In this document: positions 1-6,677 of the stretch, piece by piece
How positions within the stretch are numbered: the first letter of the stretch is position 1
Layout of the letters: each line of letters opens with the position of its first letter
NCBI GenBank assembly: GCA_900766895.1
Contig: CAAFXF010000018.1
Location: 1-13,482, forward strand
From: Clostridia bacterium
GTDB lineage: Bacteria; Bacillota; Clostridia; Oscillospirales; Acutalibacteraceae
Direction: 5' to 3'
Length of the DNA stretch: 13,482 nucleotides
The notes under the pieces: generated by a model
The model's input: only the letters and a program-made list of their open reading frames with translations
What the model was told of the DNA's origin: nothing
Database searches by the model: none
Position numbers and translations under genes: made by a program

Positions 1-31
1 ACTGGAGTTCAGACGTGTGCTCTTCCGATCT
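1..31. other. Illumina TruSeq adapter remnant (non-biological)
   Basis: The first 31 bases match the TruSeq read-2 adapter from memory, ending in the diagnostic GCTCTTCCGATCT. It abuts sequence that reads as coding DNA. This is untrimmed library adapter at a contig end, so genome sequence starts at about base 32 and the first bases after it may rest on a single read. Confidence 0.97.
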
Positions 32-254
32 CTGCTGATTTTAAGACTTTGTAAATGCAAAGGATTATGCGTTGATTTATCAGTTGAATAAGAAATATCT
101 TAAGTATCAAGAGGAGCTTGCACAGGCGGGAGATACGTCGGATACAGGCACAACGGATAACGGTGATGCATCAGGTACGGAAGATACGCAAACAGCCGAT
201 TCTTCGGTTGCTCAGGCTGCGGCGTCTGCCGAGGTGTACCAAAAGGAAACTTAA
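32..254 (+). CDS. C-terminal end of an unidentified protein with acidic low-complexity tail (5' partial)
   Basis: I do not recognise this protein. From base 45 a frame stays open to TAA at 252-254 (a second TAA follows) and encodes 69 residues. The first part, starting DFVNAKDYALIYQLNKKYLK, is Lys/Tyr/Leu-rich and likely helical. The remainder is a disordered-looking tail rich in Thr, Asp, Ser, Gly and Ala, ending EVYQKET. An in-frame TAA at 42-44 interrupts it right beside the adapter. Adding one A to the AA at 43-44 would turn it into Ala-Asp-Phe-Lys-Asp-Phe and restore an open frame, so a single-base read error is likely. A separate small gene starting at TTG 72 is less likely, because no Shine-Dalgarno precedes it and coding character extends upstream. 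In many relatives the gene before pyrH is tsf; this tail does not look like EF-Ts. Confidence 0.6.
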
Positions 255-265
255 TAATTACTGTT

Positions 266-301
266 AAACGGCTTGTCGATGCTTTTTCGATAAGCCGTTT
301 T
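266..301 (+). terminator. Rho-independent terminator after the partial gene
   Basis: Arms AAACGGCTTGTCGA (266-279) and TCGATAAGCCGTTT (287-300) form a 14-bp stem with one G-U pair and a 7-base loop. It is followed by a short T run (298-301), then more T-rich sequence. It sits 11 bases after the stop codon and separates the upstream gene from the pyrH operon. The A-run at the left base means it might also work on the other strand. Confidence 0.87.
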
Positions 302-373
302 ATAGTGCTTTTAGACGGATTTTGTCGAGTTGTAACTTATTTGTAATTATTTATTTTTTATATTTTCTTTACT

Positions 374-401
374 TTGAGAATAATTTATATTATTATATAA
401 A
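374..401 (+). promoter_or_regulatory. Probable sigma-A promoter of the pyrH-polC operon
   Basis: TTGAGA (374-379) and TATAAA (396-401) are 16 bases apart in very AT-rich DNA between the terminator and pyrH. Transcription would begin roughly at 408-412, leaving a short leader of about 20 bases. The surrounding stretch is so AT-rich that other -10-like hexamers occur (TATATA at 394-399), so the exact position is uncertain. No riboswitch or other structured leader is seen. Confidence 0.5.
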
Positions 402-416
402 AGAAATATGTGTAAC

Positions 417-421
417 GGAGG
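417..421 (+). promoter_or_regulatory. Shine-Dalgarno that fixes the pyrH start
   Basis: GGAGG lies 8 bases before ATG 430. The reading frame stays open far upstream (a possible start at 322), but that extension encodes a Phe/Tyr/Leu-rich stretch from AT-rich promoter DNA. Family alignment also places the N-terminus at MGIAYKRILLKLSGE. Confidence 0.9.
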
Positions 422-429
422 ATTTTTAT

Positions 430-1134
430 ATGGGCATAGCATATAAAAGAATTTTGTTAAAGCTTAGCGGCGAGGTGCTTGCAGGTGCTGCCGGTAAGGG
501 TATTGATAACGATACCGTAATCAATATTTGCAAATCTGTAAAAAAGGTTGCCGATGCGGGAGTAGAGGTTGCCATAGTAGTCGGCGGCGGAAACTTCTGG
601 CGTGGCAGAACAAGTGAGCATATGGATCGTGCAAGGGCAGATCATATCGGTATGCTTGCAACCGCTATGAATTCCTTGGCTCTTTGTGATGCGTTAGAAC
701 AGCTCGGCGCAGATGTCAGAGTTCAAACTGCTATTGAGATGCGTCAAATTGCAGAGCCGTACATTCGCTCAAGGGCAATTCGCCATTTGGAAAAGGGCAG
801 AATAGTTATTTTCGGCTGCGGTACAGGCTCACCGTTCTTTTCAACCGACACTGCTGCCGCACTTCGAAGTGTGGAAATCAATGCCGATGCTTTGCTAAAG
901 GCAACCAATGTTGACGGCGTTTATGATAAGGACCCTAACAAATTTGACGATGCTGTTAAGTACGATGATGTAACCTTCCAGGAGGTTATCACAAGAGATA
1001 TTAAGGTTATGGATTCAACCGCATTTTCACTTTGCAAGGACAATGAGATGCCTATTATAGTGTTTAATCTCAACAACCCCGACAATATTTTGAGCGTCGT
1101 TTCGGGTGAAAAAATCGGCACAACCGTAAAGTAG
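430..1134 (+). CDS. pyrH: UMP kinase (uridylate kinase)
   Basis: Phosphorylates UMP to UDP using ATP, the step that feeds all pyrimidine nucleotide synthesis in bacteria. The enzyme is a cytoplasmic hexamer of the amino-acid-kinase fold, unrelated to eukaryotic UMP/CMP kinases. The product is 234 residues, close to the usual 235-245. Visible motifs are the N-terminal KLSGE (residues 11-15), the glycine loop GGGNFWRG (52-59), the UMP-site segment FGCGTGSPFFSTDTAA, and the ATP-site segment KATNVDGVYDKDP. The start is ATG 430 with GGAGG 8 bases upstream, not the longer open frame. It is the first gene of the operon, 28 bases before frr; the pyrH-frr pair is very widely conserved. Nothing unusual is seen in the protein. 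Confidence 0.97.
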   Translation: MGIAYKRILLKLSGEVLAGAAGKGIDNDTVINICKSVKKVADAGVEVAIVVGGGNFWRGRTSEHMDRARADHIGMLATAMNSLALCDALEQLGADVRVQTAIEMRQIAEPYIRSRAIRHLEKGRIVIFGCGTGSPFFSTDTAAALRSVEINADALLKATNVDGVYDKDPNKFDDAVKYDDVTFQEVITRDIKVMDSTAFSLCKDNEMPIIVFNLNNPDNILSVVSGEKIGTTVK

Positions 1135-1162
1135 TTTATATAATTTTAAGAGAGGTTTAATT

Positions 1163-1717
1163 ATGGATACAATTTTTGCAAAAACAACTGAAAGAATGGA
1201 AAAGTGCCTTGACTCATTGGATAGAGATTTCTCTACAATAAGAGCCGGCAGAGCAAACCCAAATGTTCTCAACAATGTTATGGTTGATTATTACGGAACA
1301 CCTACCAAGATTGACCAAATGGCTGCCGTATCTGTTCCGGAGCCGAGAATGCTTGTTATTCAGCCTTGGGATGCTTCGATGCTTAAGGAAATTGAAAAGG
1401 CAATCAATGTTTCGGAAATAGGAATTAATCCTCAAAACGACGGCAAGGTAATTCGTCTTACATTCCCGCAGCTTACAGAAGAGCATAGAAAGACTCTTGT
1501 AAAGGATGTCTCAAAGCGAGGCGAGGAGGCAAAGGTTGCTGTTCGTAATGTCCGCAGAGATTCTATGGATGATATTAAGAAGCTTAAGAAGAATAACGAG
1601 ATTACCGAGGATGAACAAAAGGACGGCGAAAAGAAGCTTCAGGATCTTACCGATAAGTACATCAAAAATGTTGAAGATATGACAAAGAAGAAGGAAGAAG
1701 AAATCCTTTCTATCTGA
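1163..1717 (+). CDS. frr: Ribosome recycling factor
   Basis: With EF-G, splits the post-termination ribosome so that subunits can be reused. The 184-residue product matches the family length of about 185. It begins with the helical segment containing MEKCLDSLDRDFSTIRAGRA, continues through the beta domain (VDYYGTPTKIDQMAAVSVPE, then QPWD), and ends with the long lysine/glutamate-rich helices of the three-helix bundle. The start ATG has AAGAGAGG (1148-1155) 7 bases upstream. The gene follows pyrH by 28 bases. A hairpin and T-run lie between it and uppS, so downstream expression may be lowered there. Confidence 0.97.
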   Translation: MDTIFAKTTERMEKCLDSLDRDFSTIRAGRANPNVLNNVMVDYYGTPTKIDQMAAVSVPEPRMLVIQPWDASMLKEIEKAINVSEIGINPQNDGKVIRLTFPQLTEEHRKTLVKDVSKRGEEAKVAVRNVRRDSMDDIKKLKKNNEITEDEQKDGEKKLQDLTDKYIKNVEDMTKKKEEEILSI

Positions 1718-1737
1718 TTTCGGGTTTAATTATGTTT

Positions 1738-1774
1738 GGGCGACGCTACGGCTTCGCCCTATAACACTTTTTTT
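1738..1774 (+). terminator. Hairpin with UACG tetraloop and displaced T-run between frr and uppS (possible attenuator)
   Basis: GGGCGA (1738-1743) pairs with TCGCCC (1754-1759). After one C/T mismatch, GC (1745-1746) pairs with GC (1751-1752), closing a UACG loop of the stable UNCG class. Seven T residues (1768-1774) follow, but only after 8 unpaired bases, which is too far for a textbook terminator. It may be a partial terminator, an RNA-processing or stability element, or one copy of a dispersed hairpin repeat. The T-run ends right at the uppS Shine-Dalgarno. Confidence 0.5.
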
Positions 1775-1787
1775 AGGAGTAAAAATT

Positions 1788-2516
1788 ATGGCTCTTTTTA
1801 GTAAAAAATCAGCCGAGCCGGCACAGGAACGACCGACATTTGATGTTTTGCCGGAGCATATCGGAATCATTATGGACGGCAACGGCAGATGGGCAAAAAA
1901 ACGAGGTCTGCCTCGCTCCGCAGGTCATAAACAGGGCTCTGAAACCTTTCGCGCAATAGCAAAGGAATGTGGCAGGCTTGGTATTAAGCACGCAACCTTT
2001 TATGCTTTTTCAACTGAAAATTGGAAAAGACCGAAGGAGGAGGTTGACGCTCTTATGAGGCTCTTCAAGGAATATCTTCTTGAGGCAAAGGAGGATATTA
2101 CCGCAGCCGATAACAATAAAATCAGGTTTATCGGCATAAAGGAGGGCTTGCCCGATGACATCCTTGCTCTTGTTGAGGAAGCAGAGGAGGATACAAAAAA
2201 CAATACCGGCTGTGATATTGCAGTTGCTGTAAACTACGGTGGCAGGCAGGAGATTGTGTGTGCGGTCAACAAGCTTATTGCCGACGGCAAAACACAGATT
2301 ACAGAGGACGATATAAGCAATAATCTTTTTACCGTTCCCGATTGTGACTTGATAATTCGTCCGTCGGGCGAGCAAAGACTTTCGAACTTTTTGCTGTGGC
2401 AGGCGGCTTACAGCGAATTTTGGTACAGCGATGTTCTGTGGCCTGATTTTACCGTAAATGATTTGTATTCTGCACTTTTCGAGTTTGAAAAACGAAATCG
2501 CAGATTTGGAGGATAG
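1788..2516 (+). CDS. uppS: Isoprenyl transferase, undecaprenyl diphosphate synthase
   Basis: A cis-prenyltransferase that adds isopentenyl units to farnesyl diphosphate. It yields the C55 undecaprenyl diphosphate that carries cell-wall precursors across the membrane. The product is 242 residues, typical for the family. Motifs are IIMDGNGRWAKKRGLPRSAG with the catalytic Asp at residue 30, the substrate-wall segment TFYAFSTENWKRP, and the C-terminal signature RPSGEQRLSNFLLWQ starting at Arg191. Pro192 replaces the more usual Thr. AGGAG (1775-1779) lies 8 bases before the ATG. Only 2 bases separate its stop from cdsA, whose ribosome-binding site lies inside the end of uppS. The MEP genes dxr and ispG in the same operon supply its substrates, which supports the undecaprenyl assignment; the exact product length cannot be read from sequence. 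Confidence 0.95.
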   Translation: MALFSKKSAEPAQERPTFDVLPEHIGIIMDGNGRWAKKRGLPRSAGHKQGSETFRAIAKECGRLGIKHATFYAFSTENWKRPKEEVDALMRLFKEYLLEAKEDITAADNNKIRFIGIKEGLPDDILALVEEAEEDTKNNTGCDIAVAVNYGGRQEIVCAVNKLIADGKTQITEDDISNNLFTVPDCDLIIRPSGEQRLSNFLLWQAAYSEFWYSDVLWPDFTVNDLYSALFEFEKRNRRFGG

Positions 2517-2518
2517 TT

Positions 2519-3397
2519 ATGAAGCAAAGAGTTATTACCGCCGCAGTTCTTCTTGCAGTGCTTGCATTGGTTGTGTGGCAAATATATACACCGTTGTTTG
2601 TTGCAGTAATTGCGTTTTTATCGGCAGTTGCCGCAAATGAAATTATGAAATGTGCAAAGGTCACTAACAAATTTATTTTGATTTTCGGTACGGCAATGGG
2701 CGCCGTAATTCCTTTTACCTCAAGTGAAAGCATTATGATGCCTTGGATTATCGGCGAAAAATGGGGTAGGTTTATTTCGTTTCTACCGGGTATGACATTG
2801 CCTGTAATTATCATAATTGCATTTTTCCTTGCAATGATTTTTGATTTTGAGCATACAAAATTTGAGGATGTTGCAATCAGCATTGTTGCATCAATAGCAG
2901 TTCCGTACGGATTTTCCATGTTCGGTATTCTTCGTGATTTTTACGGCTTTAAGTCACAGCTTGGCGTTTATCTTATTTTCTACGCGCTTATTACTGCTCT
3001 GGGTACAGATACAGGTGCTCAGCTTGGAGGTATGGCATTCGGCAAGCACAAAATGTCACCACGCATTTCACCTAAAAAAACAGTTGAGGGTGCGGTTTGC
3101 GGTGTAGCAACATCATTTGCACTTAATGCTATTGCTATGGCTTTGTATTCAAAGCTTGCATATTCACCGCTTCCAAAGGAGCTTATTACAGCACTTCTTA
3201 TTGCAGAGCCGTTCATTTCGTTCCTCAGTATGATGGGTGATCTTTCGGCATCTGTCTTGAAGCGTAATTTTGACATTAAGGATTTTGGAAAAATATTCCC
3301 GGGCCACGGCGGAGTTATGGATAGATTTGATTCTTCACTTTTCTCTGTTCCGCTTACATACTGTGTGGTTATGATTATTAATTCTGCCGTAAAATAG
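2519..3397 (+). CDS. cdsA: CDP-diglyceride synthase (phosphatidate cytidylyltransferase)
   Basis: An integral membrane enzyme that joins CTP and phosphatidic acid to give CDP-diacylglycerol, the branch-point precursor of bacterial phospholipids. The 292-residue product has about eight hydrophobic segments, starting with one from about residue 5. The family signature is complete at residues 245-271: S-V-L-K-R, then K254-D255, P261, H263-G-G and D268-R-F-D. A second conserved stretch, TDTGAQLGGMAFGKHK followed by SPKKTVEG, precedes it and carries likely metal and CTP contacts. GGAGG (2508-2512), inside the end of uppS, serves the ATG, so the two are probably translationally coupled. dxr follows after 13 bases. 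It is slightly longer than many family members, otherwise ordinary. Confidence 0.96.
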   Translation: MKQRVITAAVLLAVLALVVWQIYTPLFVAVIAFLSAVAANEIMKCAKVTNKFILIFGTAMGAVIPFTSSESIMMPWIIGEKWGRFISFLPGMTLPVIIIIAFFLAMIFDFEHTKFEDVAISIVASIAVPYGFSMFGILRDFYGFKSQLGVYLIFYALITALGTDTGAQLGGMAFGKHKMSPRISPKKTVEGAVCGVATSFALNAIAMALYSKLAYSPLPKELITALLIAEPFISFLSMMGDLSASVLKRNFDIKDFGKIFPGHGGVMDRFDSSLFSVPLTYCVVMIINSAVK

Positions 3398-3410
3398 GAG
3401 CTGAATTGCT

Positions 3411-4559
3411 ATGACAAAAAATATTTCACTGCTTGGATCAACAGGCTCAATAGGTACACAGTCGCTTGATGTCGCAAGGCTTCAGGGATATAGCATAAAG
3501 TGCTTAACTGCCAATTCAAATGTCTCTGTTATCGAAAATCAGGTTAGAGAGTTTAAGCCTGAGCTTGTTTGTATGATGGATGAAAAATCGGCAACCGAGC
3601 TAAAAACAAAAATAGCCGACACTGATACCAAAGTAACATACGGTATGGACGGTCTTATAGAATGTGCAACCTATGACGGTGCAGACACTGTGCTTAATTC
3701 GGTTGTCGGTATGGTTGGTCTTAAGCCGACACTTGAGGCAATTAAGGCAAAAAAGACAATCGCCCTTGCAAACAAGGAAACCCTTGTTGCAGGCGGTCAC
3801 TTGGTAACAAATCTTGCAAAGGCAAACGGCGTTTCCATTCTTCCTGTTGACAGTGAGCACTCTGCAATTTTTCAGGCGATGCAGGGCTCACCGAGAAAGG
3901 AAGCGATAAAAAAGATAATTCTTACCGCGTCGGGCGGTCCGTTCTTTGGCAAATCACTTGATGAGTTAAAGGATGTCACCCCTGCCGATGCGCTTAAGCA
4001 TCCAAACTGGGATATGGGTGCAAAAATCACCATTGACAGTGCTACAATGATGAATAAGGGCCTTGAGTTTATCGAGGCAAAGTGGCTTTTTGATATGCCT
4101 AATGATGATATAGAAATTGTTGTGCACAGAGAATCCGTTGTTCATTCCGCCATTGTGTATCAGGATAATTCAATGATTGCACAGCTTGGTGTGCCTGATA
4201 TGCGCATACCCATCCAGTATGCACTTACCTATCCCGAAAGGGTAGAAAGTCCTGTCGCAGAGCTTTCTCTTGCTGACTACGGTAAATTGACATTTTTTGA
4301 GCCTGATTACAAAACCTTTAAGTGCATTGACGTTTGTCGTGATGCAATAGAAATGGGAGGGCTTCATCCGGCAGCCGCAAACGGTGCTAATGAAGAAAGC
4401 GTAAAATTATTCCTTGCGGGAAAAATTAAATTTACAGATATAGCATATCTTAATAATGAAGCTATGAAAAGGGCAGATAATAAAACCGACTTTAGCCTTG
4501 AGGATGTGCTTGATGCAGACCGTAGGGCAAGGGATTATGTATTGGAGTGCGTTAAGTAA
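3411..4559 (+). CDS. dxr: 1-deoxy-D-xylulose 5-phosphate reductoisomerase
   Basis: Catalyses the NADPH-dependent rearrangement and reduction of DXP to 2-C-methyl-D-erythritol 4-phosphate, the committed step of the MEP isoprenoid pathway and the target of fosmidomycin. The 382-residue product carries the NADPH loop GSTGSIG (residues 9-15), then ANKETLVAGG and PVDSEHSAIFQ with metal ligands Asp147 and Glu149. Next come ASGGPF, HPNWDMGAKITIDSATMMNK leading to the third metal ligand near Glu219, and HRESVVHS. An AGGAG lies at the end of cdsA upstream of the ATG. The TAA stop overlaps the rseP ATG by one base (TAATG, 4557-4561), a typical coupled arrangement. The protein looks intact and normal in length. 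Confidence 0.97.
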   Translation: MTKNISLLGSTGSIGTQSLDVARLQGYSIKCLTANSNVSVIENQVREFKPELVCMMDEKSATELKTKIADTDTKVTYGMDGLIECATYDGADTVLNSVVGMVGLKPTLEAIKAKKTIALANKETLVAGGHLVTNLAKANGVSILPVDSEHSAIFQAMQGSPRKEAIKKIILTASGGPFFGKSLDELKDVTPADALKHPNWDMGAKITIDSATMMNKGLEFIEAKWLFDMPNDDIEIVVHRESVVHSAIVYQDNSMIAQLGVPDMRIPIQYALTYPERVESPVAELSLADYGKLTFFEPDYKTFKCIDVCRDAIEMGGLHPAAANGANEESVKLFLAGKIKFTDIAYLNNEAMKRADNKTDFSLEDVLDADRRARDYVLECVK

Positions 4560-5590
4560 TGTCGAATATTTGGCAGACAATTTATCCCGTTGTTATTGCT
4601 GTGTTGTTCTTTGAACTGATTATTGTCATACACGAGGGCGGACATTTCATCGCTGCCAGATTGATGAAAATTAAGGTAAACGAATTTTCTATCGGTATGG
4701 GACCAAAGCTTTTTCAAATAAAGCGAGGCGACACCGATTACACTGTTCGCCTTATCCCATTCGGTGGCTATTGTGCTATGGAGGGCGAGGATAAGGACAG
4801 CGATGACGAAAATGCTTTTGTAAATAAAAAGGTCATTCAGCGTATATTCGTTGTTGTGGCAGGTGCACTGATGAATTTACTGCTTGGCATACTTATCATT
4901 CTCGGTATGGTTTGCTCGCAAAACCTTGTAGGAGTTCCCACTGTTGCAGACTTTTATGAGGACGCAGTTTCATCGTCTGTGCTCAAGGTTGATGACAGAA
5001 TTTTGGCTATTGACGGTATGAGGGTGTACACCACTACCGACATCAGCACGGGCTTTTCACGCAGTCCCGACGACGAGGTTGAATTTCTTGTAAAGCGTGA
5101 CGGCAAAACCAAAACCGTAAATGCAAGGTTTAATACTCAAACAATAGACGGCAAGCAGTATATTGATATGGACTTTTATCTGTACGGGGTGGAAAAGAAT
5201 TTTTCCAATGTTATTAAGGAAACACTTCGGCAGTTTATGTCCTTTTGCAGAATGATATTCTTATCAATTCACGATTTGATTACAGGCAAATACGGACTGT
5301 CCGATATGAGTGGTCCCGTCGGTGCTGTCAGCGTTGTGTCGGGTGCAGTAAAAATCAGCCTAACCTCAACCTTTAGGATTATGGCTTTGTTAACAATTAA
5401 CATCGGAATATTTAATCTGTTTCCGTTTCCTGCTCTTGACGGTTGGCGATTGTTTGTTCTTGCGTATGAAGGTATTTTCAGGAAAAAGATGCCTTCAAAG
5501 TACGAGTGGATGATTAACGCAGTCGGCTTGGCAGTGTTGCTTGGGCTGATGTGTCTTGTAACATTTTCCGATATTACAAGGCTTTTCTGA
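4559..5590 (+). CDS. rseP: RseP/RasP-type site-2 intramembrane metalloprotease
   Basis: A membrane zinc protease that cuts transmembrane segments, such as those of anti-sigma factors already trimmed by a site-1 protease, or remnant signal peptides. In the 343-residue product the zinc motif HEGGH (residues 25-29) lies at the end of the first membrane helix. A beta-hairpin region around PFGGYCAMEGED follows, then a second hydrophobic segment (about 90-115), a single PDZ-like domain (about 120-200), and the third zinc-ligand motif with Asp294 in FPALDGWR. A last membrane helix lies near 318-338. It is shorter than the roughly 420-residue Bacillus RasP. The usual Gly-Gly after the motif Asp is Gly-Trp here. 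Start ATG 4559 overlaps the dxr stop; GGAG at 4545-4548 is 10 bases upstream. Its substrate cannot be told from this window. Confidence 0.93.
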   Translation: MSNIWQTIYPVVIAVLFFELIIVIHEGGHFIAARLMKIKVNEFSIGMGPKLFQIKRGDTDYTVRLIPFGGYCAMEGEDKDSDDENAFVNKKVIQRIFVVVAGALMNLLLGILIILGMVCSQNLVGVPTVADFYEDAVSSSVLKVDDRILAIDGMRVYTTTDISTGFSRSPDDEVEFLVKRDGKTKTVNARFNTQTIDGKQYIDMDFYLYGVEKNFSNVIKETLRQFMSFCRMIFLSIHDLITGKYGLSDMSGPVGAVSVVSGAVKISLTSTFRIMALLTINIGIFNLFPFPALDGWRLFVLAYEGIFRKKMPSKYEWMINAVGLAVLLGLMCLVTFSDITRLF

Positions 5591-5605
5591 CTAATTTCTG
5601 ACTAA
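5584..5605 (+). repeat. Perfect tandem 11-bp duplication over the rseP stop
   Basis: TTTCTGACTAA occurs twice head to tail (5584-5594 and 5595-5605). The first copy contains the TGA stop of rseP (5588-5590). The duplication lengthens the rseP-ispG gap to 43 bases in an operon whose other gaps are mostly very short. It looks like a replication-slippage duplication without coding effect. Confidence 0.9.
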
Positions 5606-5633
5606 TAATGAATAATATATTGGAGTATTTGAC

Positions 5634-6677
5634 ATGAGAGCTTCTAAAAAAATAAAAATCGGTAACACCTTTATCGGTGGCGACAGTCCCGTATTGGTTC
5701 AAAGTATGCTTAATGTTGCATCAACGGATATTGACGGCTCCGTTATGCAGGCGGTTGAGCTTGAAAAAGCAGGCTGTCAGGTAATACGCTTTGCAATCCC
5801 TAACGAAGAAGCGCTTGACCTTATTGAGCCTATAAAAAATGCAACCACAGTTCCTCTTGTTGCAGATATTCATTTTGACTATCGCTTGGCATTGGGCGCT
5901 GCAGAAAGAGGTATTGATAAAATCCGTATCAATCCCGGCAATATCGGTTCACAGGATAGAGTTAAGGCTGTTGCGGATATTTGTAAGCAAAAGGGCTTGC
6001 CGATAAGAATAGGTGTAAATTCCGGCTCGCTTGAAAAGGAAATTCTTGCTAAATACGGCTCTCCTACTCCGCAGGCAATGGTGGAGTCTGCACTGTACCA
6101 TGCTTCATTATTGGAAAAATTTGATTTTGACGATATTGTTATTTCCATCAAATCGTCAAATGTAAACACAATGATTAAGGCATATGAGCTTGCCGCTGAG
6201 CAGTGCAGTTATCCGCTTCATCTCGGTGTAACCGAGGCGGGCACAGAGCGTATGGGTATAATTAAATCCGCTGTCGGTATCGGCTCACTGCTAACTCACG
6301 GTATAGGCGACACAATCCGTGTCAGCCTAACGGATGCACCTGTCAAGGAGATATATGCCGCCTTTGATATTCTAAAGGCAATAGGACTCAAAACCGATTG
6401 TCCTTATCTTGTTTCCTGCCCAACCTGTGGCAGAACAAGGATTGACCTTGTCGGTCTTGCTCAAAAGGTTGAGGAAAGATTAAGAGATTGCAAAAAGCCA
6501 ATCACCGTTGCAGTTATGGGCTGTATAGTTAACGGTCCGGGTGAAGCAAGGGAGGCAGACATCGGTGTTGCCGGCGGTGACGGTTGCGGTCTGATTTTTA
6601 AGAAGGGTGAGATTTTACGCAAGGTTCCTGAAGAGAATTTGTTAGATGAATTGATGAAAGAGATTGAAAAATTATAA
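5634..6677 (+). CDS. ispG: 4-hydroxy-3-methylbut-2-en-1-yl diphosphate synthase (IspG/GcpE)
   Basis: An iron-sulfur enzyme of the MEP pathway that reductively opens 2-C-methyl-erythritol 2,4-cyclodiphosphate to HMBPP, using flavodoxin or ferredoxin as electron donor. The 347-residue product has the TIM-barrel part first (VQSMLNVASTDIDG, IRFAIPN, LVADIHFDYRLAL, KIRINPGNIG). The cluster domain follows, with ligands Cys262 and Cys265 in SCPTCGRTR, Cys297 in MGCIVNGPGE, and Glu304, spaced exactly as in the E. coli enzyme. GGAG (5622-5625) lies 8 bases before the ATG. Its TAA overlaps the polC ATG by one base (TAATG, 6675-6679). With dxr and uppS in the same operon it belongs to the supply line for undecaprenyl carrier. 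Confidence 0.97.
   Translation: MRASKKIKIGNTFIGGDSPVLVQSMLNVASTDIDGSVMQAVELEKAGCQVIRFAIPNEEALDLIEPIKNATTVPLVADIHFDYRLALGAAERGIDKIRINPGNIGSQDRVKAVADICKQKGLPIRIGVNSGSLEKEILAKYGSPTPQAMVESALYHASLLEKFDFDDIVISIKSSNVNTMIKAYELAAEQCSYPLHLGVTEAGTERMGIIKSAVGIGSLLTHGIGDTIRVSLTDAPVKEIYAAFDILKAIGLKTDCPYLVSCPTCGRTRIDLVGLAQKVEERLRDCKKPITVAVMGCIVNGPGEAREADIGVAGGDGCGLIFKKGEILRKVPEENLLDELMKEIEKL

Noticed and set aside
322..429. N-terminal extension of pyrH from an upstream start at 322
   Set aside because: It would translate AT-rich promoter DNA into a Phe/Tyr/Leu-rich stretch; GGAGG plus ATG 430 and the family N-terminus decide for the shorter form.
2449..2919. 156-codon open frame on the - strand across uppS and cdsA
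   Set aside because: It mirrors hydrophobic codons of cdsA on the opposite strand. No ribosome-binding site or known motif supports it.
4557..4561. TAATG at dxr/rseP as a frameshift error
   Set aside because: Both proteins have complete expected ends, rseP has a GGAG 10 bases upstream, and the same overlap occurs at ispG/polC; it is normal gene packing.
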